Assembly (NCBI GenBank): GCA_025964695.1 | Contig: JAOPYK010000263.1 | Coordinates: 30,330 to 94,329, forward strand | Length of the DNA stretch: 64,000 nucleotides | Reading direction: 5' to 3' | Source of the DNA: Streptosporangiaceae bacterium | Lineage (GTDB): Bacteria > Actinomycetota > Actinomycetes > Streptosporangiales > Streptosporangiaceae | Part shown: positions 25,772 to 35,289 of the stretch, one piece after another | Layout: every line of letters begins with the position of its first letter | How positions within the stretch are numbered: the stretch's first letter is position 1 | The notes under the pieces: generated by a model | What the model was told of the DNA's origin: nothing | The model's input: only the letters and a program-made list of their open reading frames with translations | Databases searched by the model: none | Position numbers and translations under genes: made by a program

Positions 25772-27079
25772 TCAGCGGGAACGTCCGCGCTCGTCGGCGA
25801 CGCGTTGGAGCTTGCCCATCGAACGCTCCAGGGTCTCCGGGTCCAGCACGACGGTCTCGATGGTGACGCCGACCCCCTCCTTGACTCCGCGTACCAGCTC
25901 CTCGGCTGCCGTGATCCGCCGCTCGGCCGGGATGCCGGCTCGCGCCTCCACCCGGACCGTCAGATGGTCCATCCGGCCCCTGCGGCTCAGCACCAGCTGG
26001 AAGTGCGGGGACAGGCCCACCGTCCGCAGCACGATCTCCTCGACCTGGGTGGGGAAGACGTTGACCCCACGCAGGATGATCATGTCGTCGGAGCGGCCGG
26101 TGATCCTGTCCATCCTGCGGTAGGGGGCGCGCGCGGTCCCCGGCAGCAGCCGGGACAGGTCCCGGGTGCGGTAGCGGATGATCGGCAGCGCCTGCTTGGT
26201 GAGCGAGGTGAACAGCAGCTCGCCGGTCCGGCCCTCGCCGAGCACGCTCCCGTCGATGGGGTCGATCACCTCGGGGTAGAAGTGGTCCTCCCAGATGTGC
26301 AGCCCGTCCTTGGTCTCCACGCACTCCTGCGCGACCCCCGGGCCCATGACCTCGGACAGCCCGTAGATGTCCACCGCGTCGATCTCCATCCGTTCCTCGA
26401 GCTCGGTGCGCATCTGCTCGGTCCACGGCTCCGCGCCGAAGATCCCGACCCGCAGTGAGGAGGTGCGCGGGTCGATGCCCTGCCGCTCGAACTCGTCGAG
26501 CAGGGTGAGCATGTACGAAGGCGTGACCATGATGATCTCGGGCCGGAAGTCGCTGATGATCTGTACCTGGCGGGTCGTCATGCCGCCGGACGCCGGGATG
26601 ACCGTGCAGCCGAGCTTCTCCGCGCCGTAGTGCGCGCCGAGCCCGCCGGTGAACAGGCCGTAACCGTAGGCCACGTGCACCCGGTGTCCCGGCCTGCCTC
26701 CCGCGGCACGGATCGAACGGGCCATCACCGTGGCCCAGGTGTCGAGGTCCTGCTCGGTGTAGCCGACCACGGTGGGCAGGCCGGTGGTGCCGCTGGAGGC
26801 GTGGATCCGGCGCACCCGCTCCTGCGGCACGGCGAACATGCCGAATGGGTAGTTGTCGCGCAGATCATGCTTGGTGGTGAAGGGGAACTTCGCCAGGTCC
26901 GCCAGGCTCCGGCAGTCCTCCGGCCGGACTCCCGCCTCGTCGAACTTCTTCCGGTAGTGCGGAACGTTGGCGTAGGCGTGCCGCAGGGTCCACTGCAGCC
27001 GCTCCAGTTGCAGTGCCCGGAGTTCGTCCGCGTCGAGCCGTTCGGCCGCGTCGAGGTCGCCGGGCGTCGGTCCGGTCAT
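25772..27079 (-). CDS. paaK: Phenylacetate-CoA ligase
   Basis: 435 residues, the standard PaaK length. Adenylate-forming features: IHASSGTTGLPTVVGYTEQD (P-loop), YGYGLFTGGLGAHYG, IPASGGMTTRQVQIISDF, YGLSEVMGPGVAQEC, and TGRSDDMIILRGVNVFPTQV near the C-terminus. It activates phenylacetate with CoA and ATP, the first step of the pathway. The ATG at 27079 overlaps the paaI stop (ATGA). The long open frame upstream is the paaI shadow. Confidence 0.95.
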   Translation of the reverse strand: MTGPTPGDLDAAERLDADELRALQLERLQWTLRHAYANVPHYRKKFDEAGVRPEDCRSLADLAKFPFTTKHDLRDNYPFGMFAVPQERVRRIHASSGTTGLPTVVGYTEQDLDTWATVMARSIRAAGGRPGHRVHVAYGYGLFTGGLGAHYGAEKLGCTVIPASGGMTTRQVQIISDFRPEIIMVTPSYMLTLLDEFERQGIDPRTSSLRVGIFGAEPWTEQMRTELEERMEIDAVDIYGLSEVMGPGVAQECVETKDGLHIWEDHFYPEVIDPIDGSVLGEGRTGELLFTSLTKQALPIIRYRTRDLSRLLPGTARAPYRRMDRITGRSDDMIILRGVNVFPTQVEEIVLRTVGLSPHFQLVLSRRGRMDHLTVRVEARAGIPAERRITAAEELVRGVKEGVGVTIETVVLDPETLERSMGKLQRVADERGRSR

Positions 27080-27531
27080 TTCCGCTCCTCCTCCCGCTGG
27101 ATGCTGCGGCTGCGGCCGCGGAACTCGGCGACGACGGTGTTCCCGCCGGGCTCGGTGTTCCCGCCGGGGTCCGCGCGGTGCACCGTGACGTCGTAGAGGC
27201 CGTTGCGTCCGTAACGGGTGCGTACCTCCGCGGTCGCGATCAGCTCGTCGCCGAGGCGGGCGGGGGAGACGAAGGAGATCTCTGCTCCGGCCGCCACGGT
27301 GACCGGGCCGTGGCTGTTGCAGGCACAGGCGAACGCGGTGTCGGCGAGCAGGAAGACCAATCCGCCGTGCGCGAGGTCGTGCCCGTTGACCATGGTCTCG
27401 GTGATCCGCATCCGGGCGACCGCGCGCCCGTCGCCGGCCCCCAGCAGCTCGATCCCGAGGGAACGGGAGGCCTGGTCCGCCTCGAACATGGCGTGCGCGG
27501 CCGTGCGCATCGGTGTAACGGGCTGTGACAC
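27076..27531 (-). CDS. paaI: Hydroxyphenylacetyl-CoA thioesterase
   Basis: 151 residues, hotdog fold. Motif MVNGHDLAHGGLVFLLADTA with the catalytic HGG-type segment and the conserved Asp, then SHGPVTVAAGAEISFVSPA. It hydrolyses dead-end (hydroxy)phenylacetyl-CoA thioesters and protects the CoA pool. GTG start at 27531. A two-copy 6-residue direct repeat (PGGNTE/PGGNTV, bases 27135-27168) lies in a C-terminal loop. First gene of the leftward paa strand; coupled to paaK. Confidence 0.93.
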   Translation of the reverse strand: MSQPVTPMRTAAHAMFEADQASRSLGIELLGAGDGRAVARMRITETMVNGHDLAHGGLVFLLADTAFACACNSHGPVTVAAGAEISFVSPARLGDELIATAEVRTRYGRNGLYDVTVHRADPGGNTEPGGNTVVAEFRGRSRSIQREEERK

Positions 27532-27550
27532 TGGGGTTCCACCACCTCAT

Positions 27551-27572
27551 TTACCGACCGAACGGACGGTCC
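27551..27572. promoter_or_regulatory. TetR-type palindrome 1 in the divergent paa promoter
   Basis: The 22 bases contain ACCGACCGAACGGACGGT (27553-27570), arms ACCGaCCG / CGGaCGGT. The inner ACCGAACGGACGGT (27557-27570) fits ACCG-NN-CG-NN-CGGT, the core of the PaaR box as I recall it from Corynebacterium. It lies 20 bases upstream of the paaI start. Confidence 0.65.
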
Positions 27573-27664
27573 ACAATGTGTGCCGCCAAGTAAAGGCAGC
27601 ACCGCATCTGATGTCAAGAGGGCATGGGCTCTTTTCGGCGGCCCGCCCGGCGGGTTAGAGTAAA

Positions 27665-27686
27665 TTACTGAACATATGGTTGGTAA
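27665..27686. promoter_or_regulatory. TetR-type palindrome 2 in the divergent paa promoter
   Basis: TTACTGAACAT followed directly by ATGGTTGGTAA, an imperfect 22-base palindrome 57 bases before the paaZ ATG. Its half-sites (TTACTGAACAT, TTACCAACCAT) resemble the TTACCGACCGA half-site of palindrome 1, so the same repressor may bind both. Confidence 0.55.
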
Positions 27687-27743
27687 ATCGAATCGGCGGG
27701 ATCGAACCGTCACCAAGATCGAAGACCAGGGAGGTCGGGGCCG

Positions 27744-29774
27744 ATGGCTCTGCTGCGAAGCTACGTCTCAGGTCACTGGCACACGCCCACGGACGAGGGC
27801 GCGCCGTTGCGCGACGCGGTGACCGGGGCGGAGGTGGCGCGGATCTCCTCGGCCGGGATCGACCGGGCCGCGGCGCTGGAGCACGGGCGCGGGGTCGGCG
27901 GCCCGGCACTGCGCGAGCTGACCTTTCACCAGCGGGCGGCGCTGCTCAAGGCGCTGGGCTCGCGGCTGCGCGAGCACCGGGACGAGCTGTACGCCCTGTC
28001 GGCACGGGCCGGGGCGACGCTCGGCGACGCGAAATTCGACGTGGACGGCGGCATCGGCGTGCTGCTGGCCTATGCGAGCAAGGGCCGGCGGGAACTGCCC
28101 AACGACACGGTGTACGCCGACGGCGCGGTGGAGCAGCTCGGCAAGGGCGGCACGTTCGTCGGGCGGCACATCGCCACCCCGCTGCGAGGCGTGGCCGTGC
28201 AGATCAACGCCTTCAACTTCCCGGTCTGGGGACCGCTGGAGAAGCTCGCTCCGGCGTTCCTGGCCGGGGTGCCGAGCCTGGTGAAGCCGGCCGGGCAGAC
28301 CGCCTACCTGACCGCCCGGCTGGTGGAACTGATCATCGACTCCGGGCTGCTGCCCGAGGGGACCCTGCAGCTGCTCTGCGGCGACGCAGGTGACCTGCTC
28401 GATCACGTCACCGGGCAGGACCTGGTCTCCTTCACCGGCTCCGCCTCCACCGCCCGCCTTCTGCGGGCCCATCCGGCGGTCGTGCGTCACTCCGTGCGCT
28501 TCAACGCCGAGGCCGACTCGCTCAACTGTTCCGTCCTCGGTCCGGACGCCCGGCCCGGGACGGCGGAGTTCGACCTGTTCGTCCGGCAGCTGGTCACGGA
28601 GATGACCGTCAAGGCGGGGCAGAAATGCACCGCGATCCGGCGCGCGTTCGTACCGGCCGACCTGCTCGGCGACGTGGCCGAGGCCGCCGGCGAACGGCTC
28701 GCGAAGGTCACCGTCGGAAACCCCGCCCACCCGGACACCCGGATGGGCGCGCTGGCGGGCCTCGACCAGCGCGAGGAGGTGCGCCGGGCGCTCAACACCC
28801 TGCTGCGGGCGGGCCGGGTGGTGTTCGGCGACCCCGAGAAGGTCGAGGTGCTGGACGCCGACGCCGAGCGGGGCGCGTTCCTGTCGCCGGTGCTGATCCG
28901 CGCCGACGACCCGGACCGGGCCGAGCCGCACGAGATCGAGGCGTTCGGGCCGGTGAGCACCCTGATGCCGTACTCCTCGACCGACCGGGTGATCGCGCTC
29001 GCCGCGCGCGGCCAGGGCAGTCTGGTCGGTTCCGTCGTCACCGGCGACCCCGGGTTCGCCCGTGACGTCGTGCTCGGTGTCGCACCGTGGCACGGCCGGA
29101 TGCTCGTGCTGGACGCCGAGGACGCGAAGGAGTCCACCGGGCACGGTTCCCCGCTGCCCGCCCTGGTGCACGGCGGCCCCGGCAGGGCCGGCGGCGGTGA
29201 GGAGATGGGCGGCATCCGGGGCGTGCTGCACCATATGCAGCGCACCGCGGTGCAGGCCAGTCCCAGGGTGCTCGGCGCCATCACCGGCGAGTGGGTGCCG
29301 GGTGGCGAGCGGTCGGTCACCGAGGTGCACCCGTTCCGCAAGCCGCTGGCCGAGCTGAAGGTGGGCGACACCGTGGTGGCCGGCCCGCGCATCGTGACGC
29401 TGGCGGACATCGGGCACTTCGCCGAGTTCACCGGCGACACCTTCTACGCGCACACCGACGAGGAGGCCGCCAGCGCCAACCCGCTCTTCGGCGGGATCGT
29501 CGCGCACGGCTACCTGGTCGTCTCCCTCGCGGCCGGCCTGTTCGTCTCCCCGGAACCCGGCCCGGTGCTGGCCAACTACGGCCTGGAGAACCTCAGGTTC
29601 CTCACCCCCGTCTACCCCGGGGACGAGCTGAGCGTGACGCTGACCGCCAAGCAGATCAGCCCGCGCGACAACGCGGACTACGGCGAGGTGCGCTGGGACG
29701 CCGACGTCGCCAATCAGGACGGCGCCTCCGTGGCGAAGTACGACGTGTTGACCCTGGTGGCGAAGGAGGCGTGA
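27744..29774 (+). CDS. paaZ: Bifunctional oxepin-CoA hydrolase / 3-oxo-5,6-dehydrosuberyl-CoA semialdehyde dehydrogenase
   Basis: 676 residues, matching E. coli PaaZ in length. Residues 1 to about 520 are an aldehyde dehydrogenase: [44 protein letters not shown] (general-base Glu) and [14 protein letters not shown] (catalytic Cys). The C-terminal about 150 residues are an R-hydratase/MaoC hotdog: [18 protein letters not shown] and [12 protein letters not shown]. It opens the oxepin ring of the epoxidised, isomerised substrate and oxidises the aldehyde. First gene of the rightward operon, 3 bases ahead of paaA. Confidence 0.95.
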   Translation: MALLRSYVSGHWHTPTDEGAPLRDAVTGAEVARISSAGIDRAAALEHGRGVGGPALRELTFHQRAALLKALGSRLREHRDELYALSARAGATLGDAKFDVDGGIGVLLAYASKGRRELPNDTVYADGAVEQLGKGGTFVGRHIATPLRGVAVQINAFNFPVWGPLEKLAPAFLAGVPSLVKPAGQTAYLTARLVELIIDSGLLPEGTLQLLCGDAGDLLDHVTGQDLVSFTGSASTARLLRAHPAVVRHSVRFNAEADSLNCSVLGPDARPGTAEFDLFVRQLVTEMTVKAGQKCTAIRRAFVPADLLGDVAEAAGERLAKVTVGNPAHPDTRMGALAGLDQREEVRRALNTLLRAGRVVFGDPEKVEVLDADAERGAFLSPVLIRADDPDRAEPHEIEAFGPVSTLMPYSSTDRVIALAARGQGSLVGSVVTGDPGFARDVVLGVAPWHGRMLVLDAEDAKESTGHGSPLPALVHGGPGRAGGGEEMGGIRGVLHHMQRTAVQASPRVLGAITGEWVPGGERSVTEVHPFRKPLAELKVGDTVVAGPRIVTLADIGHFAEFTGDTFYAHTDEEAASANPLFGGIVAHGYLVVSLAAGLFVSPEPGPVLANYGLENLRFLTPVYPGDELSVTLTAKQISPRDNADYGEVRWDADVANQDGASVAKYDVLTLVAKEA

Positions 29775-29776
29775 CG

Positions 29777-30748
29777 ATGGCTTCCGAGCAGGCCCTTTCC
29801 GAGCCGGAGCTGGAGCGGCACTTCGAGCGGACGATCGCGGCCGACCAGCGTCTGGAGCCGCGCGACTGGCTGCCCGAGGCCTACCGCAGGACGATGGTCC
29901 GGCAGATCGCGCAGCACGCCCACTCGGAGATCATCGGCATGCAGCCGGAGGGCGACTGGATCACCCGGGCACCGTCGCTGCGGCGCAAGGCGATCCTGCT
30001 GGCCAAGGTGCAGGACGAGGCAGGTCACGGCCTGTATCTGTACTCCTCGGCCGAGACCCTGGGCGCGGACCGCGCAGACCTGACCGACAAGCTGATCAGC
30101 GGCCGCCAGAAGTACTCGTCGATCTTCAACTACCCGACGCCGACCTTCGCCGACGTCGGGGTGATCGGCTGGCTGGTGGACGGCGCCGCTATCTGCAACC
30201 AGGTACCGCTGTGCCGCAGCTCGTACGGGCCGTACGCCCGGGCCATGATCCGGATCTGCAAGGAGGAGTCCTTCCACCAGCGGCAGGGCTACGAACTGCT
30301 GATGACGATGATGCGCGGCACCGACGCGCAGCGGGCGATGGTGCAGGACGCGGTCCACCGCTGGTGGTGGCCGTCGCTGATGATGTTCGGGCCACCCGAC
30401 GACGACTCGCCCAACACCGCGCAGTCGATGGCCTGGAAGATCAAGCGGCATACCAACGACGAGCTGCGGCAGCGCTACGTGGACATGTCCGCGGCGCAGG
30501 CCGGGGCGCTGGGGGTGACCTTGCCGGATCCGGAGCTGAGGTGGAACCCCGAGCGCGGGCATCACGACTTCGGCCCGATCGACTGGTCCGAGCTCAAGCG
30601 GGTGATCAGCGGCGACGGGCCGTGCAACGCCGAGCGCCTCGCACGGCGCCGCCAGGCTCAGGAGGACGGCGCGTGGGTGCGCGAGGCCGCCACGGCACAC
30701 GCGGCCAAGCAGGCCGCCCGGGAGAGCGGGGAAGCGGTGACGGCATGA
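29777..30748 (+). CDS. paaA: Phenylacetyl-CoA 1,2-epoxidase, catalytic subunit A
   Basis: 323 residues. Ferritin-like di-iron protein: [39 protein letters not shown] (E..GH) and [20 protein letters not shown] (EExxH) supply the iron ligands. It forms the active subunit of the PaaABCE epoxidase. ATG 29777 with AAGGAGG 13 bases upstream; GTG at 29771 is possible. paaB overlaps the stop by four bases. Confidence 0.95.
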   Translation: MASEQALSEPELERHFERTIAADQRLEPRDWLPEAYRRTMVRQIAQHAHSEIIGMQPEGDWITRAPSLRRKAILLAKVQDEAGHGLYLYSSAETLGADRADLTDKLISGRQKYSSIFNYPTPTFADVGVIGWLVDGAAICNQVPLCRSSYGPYARAMIRICKEESFHQRQGYELLMTMMRGTDAQRAMVQDAVHRWWWPSLMMFGPPDDDSPNTAQSMAWKIKRHTNDELRQRYVDMSAAQAGALGVTLPDPELRWNPERGHHDFGPIDWSELKRVISGDGPCNAERLARRRQAQEDGAWVREAATAHAAKQAARESGEAVTA

Positions 30749-31044
30749 GCGCCGACGGCATGAGACCTGACTGGCCGCTCTACGAGGTGTTCATCCGCGG
30801 CAAGCGCGGCCTGAACCACGTGCACGTGGGATCGCTGCACGCCGCGGACGACGAGATGGCGGTACGCAACGCCAGGGACCTCTACACCCGCCGCAATGAG
30901 GGCGTGAGCATCTGGGTGGTCAGGGCCACCGCCATCACGGCCTCCAGCCCGGACGAGAAGGACCCGTTCTTCGCGCCCAGCGGCGACAAGGTCTACCGGC
31001 ACCCGACCTTTTATGACATTCCCGACAACGTTCCGCACATGTGA
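30745..31044 (+). CDS. paaB: Phenylacetyl-CoA epoxidase subunit B
   Basis: 99 residues, the expected PaaB size. Conserved [20 protein letters not shown] and [19 protein letters not shown] followed by [18 protein letters not shown]. PaaB has no catalytic site and bridges the AC heterodimers of the epoxidase. Start ATG at 30745 overlaps the paaA TGA (ATGA). It ends 7 bases before the paaC ATG. Confidence 0.95.
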   Translation: MSADGMRPDWPLYEVFIRGKRGLNHVHVGSLHAADDEMAVRNARDLYTRRNEGVSIWVVRATAITASSPDEKDPFFAPSGDKVYRHPTFYDIPDNVPHM

Positions 31045-31051
31045 GCCCCTG

Positions 31052-31999
31052 ATGTCCTTCGACAACGCCTACGAAGCACTCGCCGAGGCCACCGACGACT
31101 CCCGGTGGGCCTTCGGCACCGGCTTCACCGAGCCCCTGTCCGCGGTGGACGGCGCGCTGCCGTCCGCAGTGGACGGCGCGGACCTGGCCGCCTACTGCCT
31201 GATGCTCGGCGACGACGCGCTGATCATGTCGCACCGGCTGCAGGAGTGGTGCACGCGCGCTCCCGAGCTCGAGGACGAGATGGCGATCGCCAACATCGCG
31301 CTGGACCTGCTCGGCCAGGCCCGGCCGCTGCTGGCCAGGGCGGGCCGGGCCGACGGCTCGGGCCGGGGCGAGGACCACTACGCCTTCTTCCGCGGCGAGG
31401 ACGAGTTCCGCAACGTGCATCTGGCCGAGACCCCGCGCGGGGACTTCGCCCGGCTGAGCGCGGTGCTGCTGATCTTCTCCACCTGGCGGCTGGCCCTGCT
31501 GGACCGGCTGGTCTCCTCGGCCGACCCGGTCCTCGCCGCCATCGCCGCCAAGGGCGTCAAGGAGGTCACCTACCACCGCGACTACGCGGCCCGGTGGACG
31601 GTACGGCTGGGCGACGGCACCGAGCTGTCCCACCAGCGGATGCAGGCCGGCCTGGACGCCGTATGGCCGCTGGTCGCGGAGCTGTTCGTCCCGCATGAGA
31701 TCGAGCTCCGGCTGGCCGAGGCGCGTGTCGGGGTCGACCCGGCCACGCTGCGAGCGGAGTTCGACGGCGTCCTGGCACAGGTGCTCGGCGCGGCGGGACT
31801 GCGGACGCCAGAAGGGGGATTGCTGCAGGGATTGCCGCAAGGATTGCCGCAGCGAGTGCCGGAAGGCGCGCCGGCACCCTCCGGCCCGGCCGCAGCCCCC
31901 GGCGGGACCGGCCGGTCCGGCGTGCACACCGGCTCGATGGCCCCGTTGCTGGCGGAGCTGCAGAGCGTGGCCAGGGCGCATCCGGAGGCGACGTGGTGA
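31052..31999 (+). CDS. paaC: Phenylacetyl-CoA epoxidase structural subunit C
   Basis: 315 residues; longer than the usual about 250 because of a C-terminal insertion. Core features: AAYCLMLGDDALIMSHRLQE, ELEDEMAIANIALDLLGQAR and KGVKEVTYHRDYAARW, the ferritin-like structural partner of PaaA. Towards the end a triplicated 12-base unit gives GLLQGLPQGLPQ, followed by a Pro/Ala/Gly-rich stretch (to about 31930) and then the conserved HPEATW terminus. The 13 upstream codons of the open frame are unnecessary; ATG at 31052. Confidence 0.92.
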   Translation: MSFDNAYEALAEATDDSRWAFGTGFTEPLSAVDGALPSAVDGADLAAYCLMLGDDALIMSHRLQEWCTRAPELEDEMAIANIALDLLGQARPLLARAGRADGSGRGEDHYAFFRGEDEFRNVHLAETPRGDFARLSAVLLIFSTWRLALLDRLVSSADPVLAAIAAKGVKEVTYHRDYAARWTVRLGDGTELSHQRMQAGLDAVWPLVAELFVPHEIELRLAEARVGVDPATLRAEFDGVLAQVLGAAGLRTPEGGLLQGLPQGLPQRVPEGAPAPSGPAAAPGGTGRSGVHTGSMAPLLAELQSVARAHPEATW

Positions 32000-32505
32000 C
32001 GATGACGCGGGACACGGCGGCCCGGCGGGTCGCCGAGACGGTGACCGACCCGGAGCTGCCGGCGGTGACCCTCGCCGATCTCGGGGTGCTCCGCGACGTG
32101 CGGGTCACCGGGGACGGCGCCGTGATCGTGTCGATCACGCCGACCTACAGCGGCTGCCCGGCGATGCACGCCATGCGCGACGACCTCGTACACGCTCTTC
32201 AGGACGCCGGATACCGCGACGTGGACGTGCGCGTGGTGCTGCATCCGGCGTGGACCACCGACTGGATGAGCGACGCCGGCCGGCGCAAGCTCGCCGAGGC
32301 CGGGATCGCCCCGCCGGGTGATGCCCCGCCCAGGCGCGGGGGTCCCGTTCCGGTGACCCTGACCGCGCCGCCGCGCCGGATCCGCTGCCCGCACTGCGGC
32401 TCGGCCGAGACCGACCGGCTCTCGGACTTCAGCGGCACCGCCTGCAAGGCACTGTGCCGCTGCCGGGCCTGCCGCGAGCCGTTCGAGCACTTCAAGGAGC
32501 TGTGA
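31993..32505 (+). CDS. paaD: Phenylacetyl-CoA epoxidase maturation protein D
   Basis: 170 residues. An N-terminal MIP18/DUF59 domain with TPTYSGCPAMHAM (the Cys) and VDVRVVLHPAWTTDWMS, then a C-terminal zinc-ribbon-like element CPHCGS and CRCRACREPF. PaaD is thought to assist the Fe-S cluster of PaaE or assembly of the epoxidase. GTG at 31993 or 31996 precedes the paaC stop (GTGA at 31996-31999); the true start is between these and ATG 32002. Confidence 0.93.
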   Translation: MVTMTRDTAARRVAETVTDPELPAVTLADLGVLRDVRVTGDGAVIVSITPTYSGCPAMHAMRDDLVHALQDAGYRDVDVRVVLHPAWTTDWMSDAGRRKLAEAGIAPPGDAPPRRGGPVPVTLTAPPRRIRCPHCGSAETDRLSDFSGTACKALCRCRACREPFEHFKEL

Positions 32506-32507
32506 CG

Positions 32508-33608
32508 GTGACCATGGCCCAGACCGGTCCCGCCGCGGTGGCGGTGCGACGGCGTACGCGGTTCCGCCGGCTCGAGGTGAGCACCGTGGAGCGGCTGTGC
32601 GAGGACGCCGTCGCGGTGACCTTCGACGTGCCCGGCGAGCTCGCGGGGGAGTACGCCTTCGCTCCCGGCCAGTCCGTGACCGTACGGCGTCGCCTCGGGG
32701 GGCGCGAGGAACGCCGGTCCTACTCGATCTGCGCCGCCGCCGGTGAGCCCCTGCGGATCGGCGTGCGCGAGGTTCCCGGCGGGCTGTTCTCCAGCTGGCT
32801 GGTGCGCGAGGTGCGGCCGGGCGACCTGATCGAGGTGTCCGGCCCGGCCGGCACCTTCACCCCCGACCTGGACGAACCCGGTCACCACGTGTTCGTCGCC
32901 GCGGGCTCCGGCATCACGCCGGTGCTCTCGATCGCCGCGTCCGTGCTGCGGCACCCGGCGGTGACGGCGACCGTGCTGTACGGCAACCGGCGTGCGGGCA
33001 CGGTGATGTTCTCCGACGAGCTCGCCGATCTGAAGGACCGGTACCCGGCGCGGCTCGAGCTGGTGCATGTGCTGTCGCGGGAGCCGCGTGCGGCGGAGCT
33101 GTTCACCGGCCGGCTGGACGCGGGCAAGCTGACCGCCCTCCTGCGGCTGCTGCCTGATCCGACACGGGTGGCCCACTGGTGGCTGTGCGGGCCCTACGAG
33201 ATGGTGACCGGCGCGCAGGACGTGCTCGAACGGCATGGCGTCCCCGCCGAGCGGGTGCACCGGGAACTGTTCTTCGTCGAGGCGTCGCCGCCGGAACCGG
33301 CGCGGCATGGCGAGCCGGGCATCGAGGGTGCGGCCAGCCGGGTCACGCTGGTGCTGGACGGGCGGTCCACCACGGTCGTGCTGCCGCGGGACACCACGGT
33401 TCTGGAGGGTGCTCAGCGCTTCCGGCCGGACCTTCCCTTCGCCTGCAAGGGTGGAGTGTGCGGCACCTGCCGGGCGAAGATCCTCGACGGCGAGGTCGAC
33501 ATGCGGCGTAACTTCGCCCTGGAGCCCGCCGAAGTGGCCGCCGGCTACGTGCTCACCTGCCAGTCGTTTCCGGCATCCGAGCAGGCAACGGTCGACTACG
33601 ATGCTTGA
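32508..33608 (+). CDS. paaE: Phenylacetyl-CoA epoxidase reductase subunit E
   Basis: 366 residues. FAD domain (RRSYSICAAAGEPLRIGVRE, the RxYSI motif), NAD domain (HHVFVAAGSGITPVLSIAAS), and a C-terminal plant-type [2Fe-2S] ferredoxin CKGGVCGTCRAKILDG with the fourth Cys in YVLTCQSFP. It passes electrons from NAD(P)H to the PaaA di-iron centre. GTG at 32508 is favoured because AAGGAG lies 8 bases upstream; ATG 32514 is the alternative. Last gene of the rightward paa operon. Confidence 0.94.
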   Translation: MTMAQTGPAAVAVRRRTRFRRLEVSTVERLCEDAVAVTFDVPGELAGEYAFAPGQSVTVRRRLGGREERRSYSICAAAGEPLRIGVREVPGGLFSSWLVREVRPGDLIEVSGPAGTFTPDLDEPGHHVFVAAGSGITPVLSIAASVLRHPAVTATVLYGNRRAGTVMFSDELADLKDRYPARLELVHVLSREPRAAELFTGRLDAGKLTALLRLLPDPTRVAHWWLCGPYEMVTGAQDVLERHGVPAERVHRELFFVEASPPEPARHGEPGIEGAASRVTLVLDGRSTTVVLPRDTTVLEGAQRFRPDLPFACKGGVCGTCRAKILDGEVDMRRNFALEPAEVAAGYVLTCQSFPASEQATVDYDA

Positions 33609-33869
33609 CGGGCGTTCGGCGTCGGGCCGTCAATGCCCGGATCAGCCGTTGACCTCCGCAGGCCCACGCGGTCGACGGATTCCAGGGCGCCTTCCACCCA
33701 GGCGCGCTGAGCGAGTGGTCACATAGCGGTACGCATGATAACTTAGGGTGACATCCTGGTATGGCAGGTCGCACCGTGGGTGTTCAGCGGCCATGGTCCG
33801 GGCGGATCGCCGTTGACGAGATCATGTGAGAATCGGGACCAGACGGCGCCGCGAAAGGTGTAAGAACCA
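33609..33869. other. Intergenic region between paaE and the glucosylglycerate hydrolase-like gene
   Basis: About 260 bases. TTGACG occurs at 33813 but no good -10 follows. GAAAGG precedes the GTG at 33870. No hairpin or gene relic recognised. Confidence 0.4.
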
Positions 33870-35261
33870 GTGAGTGTGCTTCCCTCGGTCAGGGTCGGAT
33901 TCGGCCGCCGTCGCCTGATCCGTGTGGGGCTGAGCCGGGCCGAGATGGCGGTGTACGCCGAGCACGTGCTGCGAGGCAATGATCGTGGCGGTCTGACGGT
34001 GGCCTCGCCGAATCTCTATCCGCACATGTGGAGCTGGGACGCCGCCTTCATCGCCATCGGCCTGGCGCGGTTGTCGGCGGCCCGCGCCATCACCGAGCTC
34101 GAGACGCTGATGGCCTCACAGTGGCGCAATGGCATGGTGCCGCACATCGTGTTCACCCCCGGGGACGCCCGGTACGAACCCGGCCCGAAGCGGTGGGGCT
34201 GCCGGGCGCTGTCCCCGGACGCGCCACGGGGCCCGGAGACGAGCGGGCTGATCCAGCCCCCGGTGCACGGCCTGGCCGTCCGCCGGATCCTGGACGCCGC
34301 CCGCGGCGCCGACGCGGCGGAGCGGCGTGACGTCGCCGAGCGGATCCGGTCGCTGTGGCCCGCCCTGCTCGCCTGGCACCGCTACCTGGCCACGCGCCGG
34401 GACCCCGACGGCCGCGGCCTGCTAACGATCTACCACGGCTGGGAGAGCGGGCTGGACAACTCGCCCCGCTGGGATGCCCCCTACGCCGCCGTGATCCCGG
34501 ACAGGCGCTTCGTGCCGTTCGACCGCGCCGACCTGGACGCGCTGGGAAACGGAGCCGGGAGCGCGGCGGAGCGTCCCACCGACGCGGACTACGTGAAGTA
34601 CCAATGGCTGATCGAGGAACTGCGCCGGGCCCGCTACGACGACGCGCGCGCCCGCAGGACCCTGAGCTTCCGGGCCGCCGACGTCTTCGCCAGCGCCATC
34701 TTCGCCGCCGCCAGCCAGGAGCTCGCGAGTGTCGCCGGTGAGCTGGGCCTGCCGGGCGCCGGTGAGCTGACCGGATACGCCCGCCGCTTTCGCCGCGGGG
34801 TCCTCGAGACCACCGACGAGCGGGGCTTCGCCGCCGATCTGGATCTGCGCGCGGACACCACGCTGCGCACGGACACGATCGCCGGGTTCGCGCCGCTGCT
34901 GTGCGGCGGGCTCGACCCGGCGCGGCAGCGGTCGCTGCTCGCCGTCCTCGGCTCGGCACGGTGGTGCGGGCATCCGGCGTTCGCCTACCCCCTGCCGCCG
35001 AGCACCAGCCCGGCCTCCCCGGCGTTCGACCCGAAGAAGTACTGGCGGGGACCGCAGTGGCCGCCGATGACCTGGCTGCTGATCTGGGGGCTGGAACGCT
35101 CCGGCGAGCACGAGGTCGCGCACCGCCTGCGCGAGGCCGCCCTGGACCAGCTCTCCGACGGGCTGTTCGCGGAGTACTACCAGCCGTACACCGCCGAGCC
35201 GCTCGGCGCGCACTCCCAGTCCTGGACGGCGGCGGTCGCCCTGGACCTGCTCGCCGGCTGA
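33870..35261 (+). CDS. Glucosylglycerate hydrolase-like enzyme (GH63 family)
   Basis: 463 residues, close to the mycobacterial glucosylglycerate hydrolase. (alpha/alpha)6 barrel glycosidase segments: PHMWSWDAAFIAIGLARLSA, LMASQWRNGMVPHIVF, TSGLIQPPVHGLAV, YHGWESGLDNSPRWD with the catalytic-type Asp, and AEYYQPYTAEPLGAHSQSWT near the end with the other acid. Known members hydrolyse glucosylglycerate or mannosylglycerate, compatible solutes used under nitrogen limitation. GTG start after GAAAGG. No synthase for this solute lies nearby. Convergent with the next gene. Confidence 0.85.
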   Translation: MSVLPSVRVGFGRRRLIRVGLSRAEMAVYAEHVLRGNDRGGLTVASPNLYPHMWSWDAAFIAIGLARLSAARAITELETLMASQWRNGMVPHIVFTPGDARYEPGPKRWGCRALSPDAPRGPETSGLIQPPVHGLAVRRILDAARGADAAERRDVAERIRSLWPALLAWHRYLATRRDPDGRGLLTIYHGWESGLDNSPRWDAPYAAVIPDRRFVPFDRADLDALGNGAGSAAERPTDADYVKYQWLIEELRRARYDDARARRTLSFRAADVFASAIFAAASQELASVAGELGLPGAGELTGYARRFRRGVLETTDERGFAADLDLRADTTLRTDTIAGFAPLLCGGLDPARQRSLLAVLGSARWCGHPAFAYPLPPSTSPASPAFDPKKYWRGPQWPPMTWLLIWGLERSGEHEVAHRLREAALDQLSDGLFAEYYQPYTAEPLGAHSQSWTAAVALDLLAG

Positions 35262-35289
35262 GACGGCTCTGCGTCGGCCCGTCGGCCCC

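Noticed and set aside
35262..35289. Terminator between the convergent hydrolase and LLM genes
   Set aside because: Only a GTCGGCCC direct repeat is present; no stem of useful length.
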